DNA from: Alphaproteobacteria bacterium UBA7371
Lineage (GTDB): Bacteria > Pseudomonadota > Alphaproteobacteria > UBA8317
Reading direction: 5' to 3'
Length of the DNA stretch: 6,048 nt
Assembly (NCBI GenBank): GCA_002469865.1
Contig: DKOD01000142.1
Span: forward strand, 1 to 6,048
Part shown: in pieces, positions 1 through 5,820 of the stretch
How positions within the stretch are numbered: position 1 is the first letter of the stretch
How the letters are laid out: each line of letters opens with the position of its first letter
Position numbers and translations under genes: made by a program
Notes under the pieces: generated by a model
What the model was told of the DNA's origin: nothing
What the model saw: only the letters and a program-made list of their open reading frames with translations
Databases searched by the model: none

Positions 1-2208
1 TCCAACAATTTGCTTGTGATATCCGAGGCTCGTGGAAGCTATGAGGGCAGCAATCTTGCACTCACAGGTATTATGGCGCTGGAGCCAGGCGAAGAGGCCA
101 TTATGTTGTCCGGCGATGGTGCGCTTTATCTTGATGAGCCTTTGGCCGCGCCAATCAAGATGGATCTTCCTGGCATTCGGGCGCGCGTCGCTTTTGACGG
201 GTCAATTTCTGGAAATATTGAGATGGTCCATCAGGACCTGGTTGGGTTTGTGCGCCTCAACCACGGAAATGGCCAGCCATTTTTGGATGGACGGTTTGAA
301 AATTTGCCGGTTTCCTTAATACACAAACATTGGCCCATATTGGGTCATGGCAACACCCATGCTTGGCTTAATGAGCATGTGGAAAAGGGCATGATCTCCA
401 GTATTGCTCTATCCATGAACAAATTTGGGGATAGGCCAAGTGGGGTTTTCTCATTTGATAACTTGTCGATGAATTTCCTGGACAACCAATTGCAATTGAC
501 GGTGCCAAATGGCGTTGCCGATCTTGATGACAATGCGCTTCGGTTTCAGCTGGATGCTGGTGGGCTTAACGAACTAAATCTTGGAAAATCCCTTGTCGTC
601 TTGAAGGGTCTTTATGATGAGGACCAATCGGGTGTGATTGATGCCACTGCCCTTGGTGATCTTGCCCAACTGAAGGATTTGCTCACCTTGCCTCGTATTG
701 GCGCATTAACACCCCAAGAGGCACAGGAAATCAATATTTCTTCAAAGCTTACCTTCCAAACATTACTGGAATTGCCACTCATTGCTGACCTTACATTCGA
801 TGATGTTCGGTTGAAGGTTTCTGGTGTTGGTCGTGGCGTGACAATCCCCATCGGGGAAGAGGCAAAGATCACATCGCCCAAGCTTGATTTGGCATGGGAA
901 AAAGATTCCCCTCTGACCTTTCTTGGCCCAGTTAATTGGAAGGGCATGTCTTTTGGGGTGGCCGGTCGTTGGTTGGGTGGTGAAGGTATACAGGCGCGTC
1001 TCACATGCCCAAACACCAATGCCGTGGACATATTTGCCGCATTGGATATCAAAAATGGCGACCAATTGGTGTCATCCAAACTTGATTGCCGCATTAAGGT
1101 TGAGAAACCCGATCAAGGCCCGTTTTTGATTTCTGGTGACATTCGTTTGTTGTCGCCACAAAAGGGCCCCTTGGGCCAATTGTTTCTTGGCCAGAGGTCG
1201 CCCGTCCGGGCAAGTTTTTCTATCCTTGAGACCGCAAACAAATGGTCTTTGGATTTGGCAACCGATGCCGATCCGATCAACATCTTTTTTTCAAAAACAG
1301 GCAGACAGGACCAAATGACCATTTCTGGTCTCAAATCCGCTTATATTTCAGATGGCATTCTGCAGGTACTGAGCCAGCAAGGGCGAACGAATTTGGAACT
1401 ATCGGGAACGTCCTTGGATGTTGCCCGCGTTCTTGATGATGGTTTGCTTGATGGTGATGGAGCCCTTAATTCGGCCTTGCGGTTAAGATTTAAGAGATTG
1501 CTTATGCCAGCAGGACTTGATCCGCTTATCGATGCAAATCTCGCAGTCATTGGAGATGGCAAAGGTGCAACTGTTGTTGCCGGTCAGGTTGGCAGTGGCG
1601 TGACCTTGTCCTTAACGGTTCCAGAGGAAGGGCCACTTAAGATTGTTTCGGCCAATGGTGGATCGTTGTTGCGGATGCTTGGTATTGTCGAGGACGCAGA
1701 GGGGGGAAGGCTAAACGCCACCATCAGCACGCAAAAAAATGGTGTTTCTGGGGAACTTTCTCTTGAAGATGTTCGCGTGACGCAGATGCCTGTTTTGTTG
1801 CGTTTGTTGTCTGTTGCGTCGCTTCAAGGGCTTGCCGACGGGTTGCGCGGGCAAGGGGTTCGTTTTGATGTTGTCCGCATACCTTTTGAGGCTGGACCTG
1901 AGCGCATCAACATCATCGATGCTTTGGCCAAAGGGCCTTCCATAGGCCTTACCCTTGCCGGTACATTGAAGGGTGCAAATGATGCGCGCATGTTGGATCT
2001 GCGTGGCGTGTTGATCCCTGTTTATGGTGTAAATTCCTTCATAGGCCAGGTGCCGATTATTGGAGACTTGGTCACAGGCGGTGAACGCAGTGGGTTCATC
2101 TCTATTGATTATAAGCTCCAGGGCCCTGCCAACAATCCGTCGGCGTCTGTGAACCCAGTAACATCCGTGATACCCGGCCCCATCAAGAGACTCTTTGGCA
2201 TCGAATGA
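1..2208 (+). CDS. AsmA/YhdP-like DUF3971 envelope protein (5' truncated)
   Basis: The frame is open from the first base to the TGA at 2206-2208, giving 735 visible residues with the N-terminus outside the window. The last ~180 residues are a clear AsmA-like C-terminal region: a run around nt 1770-1860 with VRVTQMPVLLRLLSVASLQG, then GPSIGLTLAGTLKG, RGVLIPVYGVNSFIGQVPII, GDLVTGG, and the closing SVNPVTSVIPGPIKRLFG, all typical of the AsmA_2/YhdP family. An upstream segment (about residues 100-130, containing WLNEHVEKG) resembles the DUF3971 motif. Family members are usually 1000-1300 residues, inner-membrane anchored by an N-terminal helix that would lie upstream, with a long beta-rich periplasmic part; E. 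coli YhdP is linked to phospholipid traffic to the outer membrane. The alternating short hydrophobic/polar strands fit a beta-rich repeat fold. It converges with tyrS with no intergenic base. The family call is firm; the transport role is inferred from homologues. Confidence 0.88.
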   Translation, partial: SNNLLVISEARGSYEGSNLALTGIMALEPGEEAIMLSGDGALYLDEPLAAPIKMDLPGIRARVAFDGSISGNIEMVHQDLVGFVRLNHGNGQPFLDGRFENLPVSLIHKHWPILGHGNTHAWLNEHVEKGMISSIALSMNKFGDRPSGVFSFDNLSMNFLDNQLQLTVPNGVADLDDNALRFQLDAGGLNELNLGKSLVVLKGLYDEDQSGVIDATALGDLAQLKDLLTLPRIGALTPQEAQEINISSKLTFQTLLELPLIADLTFDDVRLKVSGVGRGVTIPIGEEAKITSPKLDLAWEKDSPLTFLGPVNWKGMSFGVAGRWLGGEGIQARLTCPNTNAVDIFAALDIKNGDQLVSSKLDCRIKVEKPDQGPFLISGDIRLLSPQKGPLGQLFLGQRSPVRASFSILETANKWSLDLATDADPINIFFSKTGRQDQMTISGLKSAYISDGILQVLSQQGRTNLELSGTSLDVARVLDDGLLDGDGALNSALRLRFKRLLMPAGLDPLIDANLAVIGDGKGATVVAGQVGSGVTLSLTVPEEGPLKIVSANGGSLLRMLGIVEDAEGGRLNATISTQKNGVSGELSLEDVRVTQMPVLLRLLSVASLQGLADGLRGQGVRFDVVRIPFEAGPERINIIDALAKGPSIGLTLAGTLKGANDARMLDLRGVLIPVYGVNSFIGQVPIIGDLVTGGERSGFISIDYKLQGPANNPSASVNPVTSVIPGPIKRLFGIE

Positions 2209-2217
2209 TTACGATGC
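2198..2217. other. Inverted repeat enclosing both abutting stop codons
   Basis: GCATCG (2198-2203) and CGATGC (2212-2217) form a perfect 6-bp stem, four of the six pairs G-C, around an 8-base loop AATGATTA. The loop holds the TGA stop of the AsmA-like gene and the TTA that is the TAA stop of tyrS on the other strand. It could act as a short bidirectional terminator stem or a transcript-end stabiliser, but neither strand has a U-tract directly after the stem. The nearest T-rich run on the plus strand is 2233-2241. The repeat itself is seen directly; the function is a guess. Confidence 0.35.
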
Positions 2218-3441
2218 TTCCACAAGAACATGTTTCTTTTTGCCCAATGCGAGATGGAGGGGGCCTTTGGCAAAATCTTGCCGTGTGATCATGGTTTTTT
2301 CGTCGCTCACGGATTTGCCTGCCAATTTGACACCACCTCCCTTAATAAGTCGACGCACCTCACCATTGCTTGTGGCCAAGCCGGCCTGAACCACAAGGTT
2401 CAAAATGCCAATTTCGTCATGATCAAGAACAATTGTAACCTTGGGCAGAGATTCCAAATTGCCCCCAGAAAATGCCGCCTGGGCTGCATCTGCAGCCCCG
2501 AGCGCCGCGTTTTCACCGCGTGCCAATTTGGTTGCTTCATGGGCTAAGATTTTCTTTTGTTCATTGATAGGAAGCTGTTCAGTTTCAGCAATGTCGCTAA
2601 GCCCCATATCAGTAAACAACTTCATAAAGCGCAACACATCGCGATCATCGGTATTGCGCCAGAATTGCCAGTAATCAAAGTCTGACAACATGTCGGGGTT
2701 TAACCAAACCGCCCCGGAGACAGTTTTGCCCATTTTGGCACCATTGGCGGTGGTGATGAGGGGTGTCGTCAAACCAAACAATTGTGACTGATCACTTCGT
2801 CGGGCGAGCTCGATACCATTAACGATATTTCCCCATTGATCCGAACCACCCAACTGCAACAGGCAACCAAACCGACGGTTGAGTTCCAGAAAGTCATAGG
2901 CTTGCAGGATCATATAGTTGAATTCGATGAAGGAAAGGTTTTGTTCCCGTTCAAGCCTAAGCTTCACCGAGTCAAAACTCATCATTCTGTTGACCGAAAA
3001 ATGCCGACCATATTCTCTCAGAAATTCAATATAGCCGAGCCCCGAAAGCCAATCGTCATTATTGACCATGACCGCATCAGTGGGGCCGTCACCAAATGTT
3101 AAGAAACGCCCAAACACCCCACGCAGGGCATCCATGTTTTTCTGGATATCCTTATCGCTTAGCATTTTGCGTGTCTCATCCTTGCCCGAGGGGTCACCAA
3201 CCTTGGTGGTGCCACCGCCCAGCAACACGATGGGCTTATGGCCGTTTTTTTGCAGCCGACGCAGAATCATGATGGACATCAAATGCCCAACATGGAGGCT
3301 CGGTCCCGTGCAATCAAACCCAGCATAAGCGGTGACGATTTGCTTGCCCATGCATTCGTTAAGCCCTTCAAGATCGGTGCAATCTTGCATAAAGCCTCGG
3401 TTTTTTAGGTCTTGGATTAAGGGTGATATGTTGGCCGTCAT
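2209..3441 (-). CDS. tyrS: Tyrosyl-tRNA synthetase
   Basis: This cytoplasmic class I aminoacyl-tRNA synthetase charges tRNA-Tyr with tyrosine using ATP. The 410-residue product is close to the ~420 usual for the bacterial TyrS type. The tyrosine pocket motif YAGFD lies at 39-43, the HIGH-type ATP signature HVGH at 50-53, GGGTTKVGDPSGK near 75-87, GSDQWGN at 199-205, the KMSKS-type loop KMGKT at 236-240, and a C-terminal S4-like RNA-binding domain at about 347-383 (EVRRLIKGGGVKLAG). The start is ATG at 3441: the protein then begins MTANISPLIQ, as in homologues, and an AAGG ribosome site sits 8 bases upstream (plus-strand 3450-3453). The frame stays open further upstream to 3600, but that would run into anmK and adds no family-like sequence. 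The gene is divergent from anmK and tail-to-tail with the AsmA-like gene. No T-box-like leader fits in the 76-bp upstream space. Confidence 0.97.
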   Translation of the reverse strand: MTANISPLIQDLKNRGFMQDCTDLEGLNECMGKQIVTAYAGFDCTGPSLHVGHLMSIMILRRLQKNGHKPIVLLGGGTTKVGDPSGKDETRKMLSDKDIQKNMDALRGVFGRFLTFGDGPTDAVMVNNDDWLSGLGYIEFLREYGRHFSVNRMMSFDSVKLRLEREQNLSFIEFNYMILQAYDFLELNRRFGCLLQLGGSDQWGNIVNGIELARRSDQSQLFGLTTPLITTANGAKMGKTVSGAVWLNPDMLSDFDYWQFWRNTDDRDVLRFMKLFTDMGLSDIAETEQLPINEQKKILAHEATKLARGENAALGAADAAQAAFSGGNLESLPKVTIVLDHDEIGILNLVVQAGLATSNGEVRRLIKGGGVKLAGKSVSDEKTMITRQDFAKGPLHLALGKKKHVLVEAS

Positions 3442-3517
3442 GGGTTGAACCTTATGGTTGCAAATGGGATGCGCTCGGTTGCACCATGGGGTTGGTGACA
3501 GGGTCAAGGGGAAGTTG
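3442..3517. promoter_or_regulatory. Divergent tyrS/anmK intergenic region
   Basis: This 76-bp gap must hold promoters for both tyrS (minus) and anmK (plus), unless one starts inside the other gene. Candidate -35 elements are TTGAAC at 3445-3450 on the plus strand and TTGACC on the minus strand (plus-strand 3502-3507), but neither has a convincing -10 hexamer at 16-18 bp. The tyrS ribosome site is plus-strand 3450-3453. No strong hairpin or operator-like palindrome was noticed. The region is labelled by position; no specific promoter is claimed. Confidence 0.4.
3506..3514 (+). promoter_or_regulatory. Ribosome binding site deciding the anmK start
   Basis: AAGGGGAAG precedes three close in-frame candidates: TTG at 3515, ATG at 3518 and ATG at 3524. 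From the AAGGGG core the spacing to 3518 is 6 bases, to 3524 is 12 bases, and TTG 3515 is too close. ATG 3518 is therefore preferred. A more distant in-frame ATG at 3458 has no comparable site and its extra 20 residues are not family-like. Confidence 0.65.
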
Positions 3518-4588
3518 ATGCAGATGATTGCGGCAGGCCTTATGTCGGGCACATCCCTTGACGGAATAGATGCGGCTTTGTTGGCCACCGATGGGGACAA
3601 AGATGTTCGTGTCTTGGCCCATGCATCCCATCAATTTGCTCAACACGAACAAGATATTCACCGCCAGGCTGTGCAGGCCGCTTTAAATGGAGATATCAAC
3701 AGTGAAGTCATTGCTGAATGCGGGCGCATCCAAGCTTTACTATCTGCGCCCTTGGTTCAGCAATTGGCCGCGATATCAGGGAAACCCATCGATGTGGTGG
3801 GCTTCCATGGGCAAACCCTTTTGCATGAACCAGAGCAAGCATTTACGTTGCAGGTTGGCGATGCAGCCTTATTGTCCCAATTGGTGAATTCGCAGGTTGT
3901 GCACGATTTTCGATCAGCCGACATGAATGCGGGGGGGCAAGGGGCGCCCTTGGTACCCATTTATCACCAGGCCCTGTTGTCCAAACAGGAGGGGCCTCAA
4001 TTGGTGGTGAACATAGGCGGTGTGGCCAACCTGTCACTTGTTGATGGTGAGAGGCTTGTTGGTTTTGACACCGGCCCAGGCAACGGACTCATGGACCAAT
4101 TAATGATGCATCATGGTCGTGGGGCATTTGACAAAGACGGAGCCGTGGCCGCGTCTGGACAGGTCCGCATGGACATTGTCACTTCTTTTTTGGATCATGC
4201 TTATTTCGATCTGCCGCCACCAAAATCTCTTGATCGTTATGATTTTGATCTTGGCCTCATCCGGGGCCTGAGTTTGGAAGATGCCATGGCAACCTTATGC
4301 GCCATGACAGCATATGCCGTGGCCGATGGATTGCGCCACCTCGATGTGCAGCCAAATGCATGCATTATTGCCGGTGGTGGACGCCATAACCCAACCTTAA
4401 TGGGCATGATCCGTGATTTGATGCCATGTCGCGTGAAGGCGGCCGATGAATTGGGTTGGTCGGTTGATGGCCTTGAAGCTGAAGCATTCGCTTATTTGGC
4501 CGTCCGGTTTTTGAGGAAACTTCCTGCAACATTTCCTGCCACAACTGGTTGTGTTTATCCGGTCGTGGCAGGAGAATTGGTTGGTTGA
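3518..4588 (+). CDS. anmK: Anhydro-N-acetylmuramic acid kinase
   Basis: AnmK uses ATP and water to turn 1,6-anhydro-MurNAc, released from cell-wall turnover, into MurNAc-6-phosphate, feeding peptidoglycan recycling in the cytoplasm. The 356-residue product matches the ~360-370 typical length. Family signatures appear in order: the phosphate-binding MSGTSLDGIDA at 9-19, GFHGQTLLHEP at 95-105, DFRSADMNAGGQGAPLVP at 130-147, VNIGGVANL at 164-172, FDTGPGN at 183-189 with the presumed catalytic Asp184, PPPKSLDR at 233-240, AGGGRHNPTLM at 285-295, and GWSVDGLEAEAFAYLA at 313-328. All expected motifs are intact, so the enzyme is probably active. The start at 3518 is set by the ribosome site at 3506-3514. 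No other recycling gene (murQ, nagZ, ampG, amgK) is in the window. The end of the gene carries a strong hairpin and stops 3 bp from the convergent hydrolase gene. Confidence 0.96.
   Translation: MQMIAAGLMSGTSLDGIDAALLATDGDKDVRVLAHASHQFAQHEQDIHRQAVQAALNGDINSEVIAECGRIQALLSAPLVQQLAAISGKPIDVVGFHGQTLLHEPEQAFTLQVGDAALLSQLVNSQVVHDFRSADMNAGGQGAPLVPIYHQALLSKQEGPQLVVNIGGVANLSLVDGERLVGFDTGPGNGLMDQLMMHHGRGAFDKDGAVAASGQVRMDIVTSFLDHAYFDLPPPKSLDRYDFDLGLIRGLSLEDAMATLCAMTAYAVADGLRHLDVQPNACIIAGGGRHNPTLMGMIRDLMPCRVKAADELGWSVDGLEAEAFAYLAVRFLRKLPATFPATTGCVYPVVAGELVG
4521..4542 (+). repeat. Short direct repeat in the anmK tail
   Basis: TTCCTGCAAC (4521-4530) and TTCCTGCCAC (4533-4542) differ at one base and have a 12-base period, which keeps the reading frame and gives a doubled Pro-Ala-Thr in the protein (P-A-T-F-P-A-T, about residues 336-342). 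It looks like a small local duplication. The second copy supplies the left arm of the hairpin at 4532-4575. Confidence 0.5.
4532..4575 (+). terminator. Candidate terminator hairpin inside the anmK 3' end
   Basis: CCTGCCAC (4535-4542) and GTGGCAGG (4565-4572) are perfect complements. The stem extends outward through T4534-A4573, a G-U wobble and T4532-A4575. Inward, after one A/C mismatch, ACTGG (4544-4548) pairs with CCGGT (4559-4563) through one G-U, leaving a 10-base loop. Five Ts follow at 4589-4593, 13 bases after the stem, across the stop codon. The stem is strong and GC-rich, but the U-tract is further away than in a classical intrinsic terminator. On the minus strand no U-tract follows the stem. 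The gap to the next gene is 3 bp, so any terminator has to overlap coding sequence here. Confidence 0.45.
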
Positions 4589-4591
4589 TTT

Positions 4592-5260
4592 TTATACAAA
4601 ATCAAATTCTACAGGTGCTTTGGGCGTGTTTTGGTTGCCGATATAATTGCGAACAATACCTAGAAGCTCATCCATGTGTTTTTCGAAGAAATGGTTGGCG
4701 CCCTCTATTTCTTCATGATCGATGGTGATGCCCCGCTGAATTTTTAATTTATCAACCAGCTTGCGAACATCGCCTGGGTCAACAATCTTGTCACCATTAC
4801 CGTTCACAATAAGACCAGATGAAGGGCAGGGTGCCAGAAAAGAAAAATCATACATGTTTGCCGGTGGTGCCACGGAAATAAATCCAGTGGCCTCGGGACG
4901 ACGCATGAGAAGCTGCATCCCAACCCAAGCACCAAAAGAAAAGCCAGCGATCCAACAAGAAGGCGCTTCTTTATGCATGGATTGCAACCAATCAAGCGCT
5001 GCGGCGGCATCGGATAATTCCCCAATGCCTTCATCAAAACTTCCTTGGGAGCGGCCAACGCCGCGGAAATTAAAGCGCAAAACAGCAAAGCCACATTCTT
5101 GAAACAGATAAAAAAGGTTGTAGACAACCTTATTGTTCATCGTTCCCCCAAATTGTGGGTGGGGGTGCAGAATGATCGCCGTTGGGGCATGAGGATTTGG
5201 TCCGGGCTGGTAACGTGCTTCAAGACGTCCCTCCGGTCCAGGAATAATAACTTCAGGCAT
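4592..5260 (-). CDS. Alpha/beta hydrolase, COG2945-like
   Basis: This 222-residue single-domain alpha/beta hydrolase has no visible signal peptide or membrane helix, so it is probably cytoplasmic. Visible elements are the oxyanion-side motif HPHPQFGGTMNNKVV from residue 32, FNFRGVGRSQG at 63-73, the nucleophile elbow GFSFG at 106-110 (Ser108), an acid candidate in GNGDKIVDP (Asp157 or Asp161), and the catalytic-His candidate in NHFF (His190). This pattern is typical of the predicted hydrolase group COG2945, whose substrate is unknown to me; esterase or thioesterase activity is possible but unproven. The start is ATG at 5260, with GGAG 10 bases upstream (plus-strand 5271-5274). The gene is divergent from the IscR-like regulator and convergent with anmK. 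The triad looks complete, so it is probably an active enzyme. Confidence 0.9.
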   Translation of the reverse strand: MPEVIIPGPEGRLEARYQPGPNPHAPTAIILHPHPQFGGTMNNKVVYNLFYLFQECGFAVLRFNFRGVGRSQGSFDEGIGELSDAAAALDWLQSMHKEAPSCWIAGFSFGAWVGMQLLMRRPEATGFISVAPPANMYDFSFLAPCPSSGLIVNGNGDKIVDPGDVRKLVDKLKIQRGITIDHEEIEGANHFFEKHMDELLGIVRNYIGNQNTPKAPVEFDFV

Positions 5261-5400
5261 GGTTGGCTTGCTCCAACTCGTTATATCTTTGTAACATATT
5301 AACCATTATATTGTGTGTTGGGGTTGAACGTGACGCATTACATAGCCACTCATGGCCCTTGGACACAAACGAAAATTATTTTAATCATTCAGGTTGACTC
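5261..5400. promoter_or_regulatory. Divergent hydrolase/iscR-like intergenic region
   Basis: This is the longest non-coding stretch in the window (140 bp, AT-rich) and the likely control region for both the hydrolase and the regulator-desulfurase operon. A minus-strand TATAAT and an overlapping plus-strand TATATT (5307-5312) lie near the hydrolase end. On the plus side, TTGGAC (5359-5364) is followed by AT-rich sequence (5372-5385) that could hold a -10 close to the start, but no clean -35/-10 pair stands out. The regulator's ribosome site is a weak AGG at 5391-5393, 7 bases before its ATG. Family members commonly repress their own operon, so an Rrf2 operator is expected here, but I could not identify a convincing palindrome. 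Confidence 0.5.
5305..5310 (-). promoter_or_regulatory. Candidate -10 box for the hydrolase gene
   Basis: The minus strand reads a perfect TATAAT (plus-strand ATTATA), about 45 bases upstream of the hydrolase ATG. This would give a leader of roughly 35-40 bases containing the GGAG site. No good -35 hexamer is found at 16-18 bp (the region reads TCACGT or CACGTT), so the promoter would be weak or activator-dependent. Confidence 0.4.
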
Positions 5401-5820
5401 ATGAAACTCTCTACACGCGGGCAATATGCGGTGATGGCATTGGTGGATATGGCCACCCATGGTGATGGTTCACCCATACCATTGGCTGACATATCGCAGC
5501 GTCAAGATATTTCCCACCGCTATCTTGAGCAACTTTTTGGAAAGTTGCGCAAACATGGCTTGGTGGAAGGTGTCAAAGGCCCATCAGGCGGATACAGAAT
5601 TTCTAGACCTGCCACTGCCATAAGTCTTTTGGACGTGATGCAGGCGGTGGATGAGCCCATCAAAACCACACGTTGTGATGCATTGGATCGGGGCAAATGC
5701 AAGCCTGGTGGGCTTACCTGTCAGACCCATCGGATTTGGATGGAGTTGGGTGACAATATCTCTCATTTTCTCGCCAGCCGAAGCTTGGCCGACGTGGTGG
5801 GGAAAAATGGTCATGGCTAA
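5401..5820 (+). CDS. iscR: Rrf2-family Fe-S regulator, IscR-like
   Basis: This 139-residue Rrf2-family transcription factor probably senses Fe-S cluster status and controls the downstream Fe-S assembly genes and itself. The N-terminus MKLSTRGQYAVMALVDMA is typical of IscR. The winged helix-turn-helix spans about residues 1-70, with the recognition part ISHRYLEQLFGKLRKHGLV (37-55) and the wing KGPSGGYRIS (59-68). Glu43, the E. coli IscR residue tied to DNA-site selectivity, is present at the same number. Three candidate cluster cysteines, Cys92, Cys100 and Cys107, are followed by His110 in CQTH, matching the ligand set of IscR (Cys92/98/104/His107) but with C-x7-C-x6-C spacing. A long dimerisation helix follows (WMELGDNISHFLA) and ends SLADVVG, as usual for IscR. 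The stop overlaps the next start by 8 bases, implying translational coupling. An alternative within the family is another Rrf2 iron regulator such as RirA; the CxxH ligand and the neighbour favour the IscR type. Confidence 0.9.
   Translation: MKLSTRGQYAVMALVDMATHGDGSPIPLADISQRQDISHRYLEQLFGKLRKHGLVEGVKGPSGGYRISRPATAISLLDVMQAVDEPIKTTRCDALDRGKCKPGGLTCQTHRIWMELGDNISHFLASRSLADVVGKNGHG
5799..5803 (+). promoter_or_regulatory. Ribosome binding site for the cysteine desulfurase, inside iscR
   Basis: GGGGA lies within the last codons of the upstream gene. Two in-frame ATGs follow: 5807, only 3 bases away, and 5813, 9 bases away. The spacing favours 5813, which makes an ATGGCTAA overlap with the iscR stop and fits translational coupling. 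Confidence 0.6.

Noticed and set aside
612..1094. 160-codon minus-strand open frame inside the AsmA-like gene
   Set aside because: It lies antisense to a well-supported coding region, and its composition looks like translated antisense with no recognisable domain.
1285..1739. Homopolymer runs (T7 at 1285-1291, G6 at 1701-1706, A7 at 1733-1739) as frameshift or slippage sites
   Set aside because: The reading frame continues intact with family-consistent protein after each run, so no frameshift needs explaining.
2119..2128. CAGGGCCCTG perfect palindrome near the end of the AsmA-like gene
   Set aside because: It has no loop, so it cannot form a good hairpin, and it is explained by coding for Gln-Gly-Pro-Ala.
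2224..2241. AAGAA/TTCTT stem followed by Ts as a terminator for the AsmA-like gene
   Set aside because: A five-pair stem with one G-C pair is too weak to call, and the bases are explained by the lysine-rich end of tyrS.
3458..3517. N-terminal extension of anmK to ATG 3458
   Set aside because: The 20 extra residues have no family similarity, and the good AAGGGG site lies just before ATG 3518.
3442..3600. N-terminal extension of tyrS to an upstream ATG at 3600
   Set aside because: The frame is open, but the added 53 residues are not TyrS-like, run through the anmK start and lack a ribosome site; ATG 3441 has AAGG at 8 bases.
4804..5127. Long open frames opposite or alongside the hydrolase (for example 4761-5102 plus, 4804-5127 minus)
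   Set aside because: They are other-frame shadows of a hydrolase whose motifs are complete; their translations show no family pattern.
5299..5400. IscR type 1 or type 2 operator, or RirA iron-rhodo box (TGA-N9-TCA)
   Set aside because: Only half-matches were found: AACC/GGTT at 5301-5304 and 5322-5325 with wrong spacing, and TTGACT at 5394-5399 without its partner half. No TGA-N9-TCA was found.
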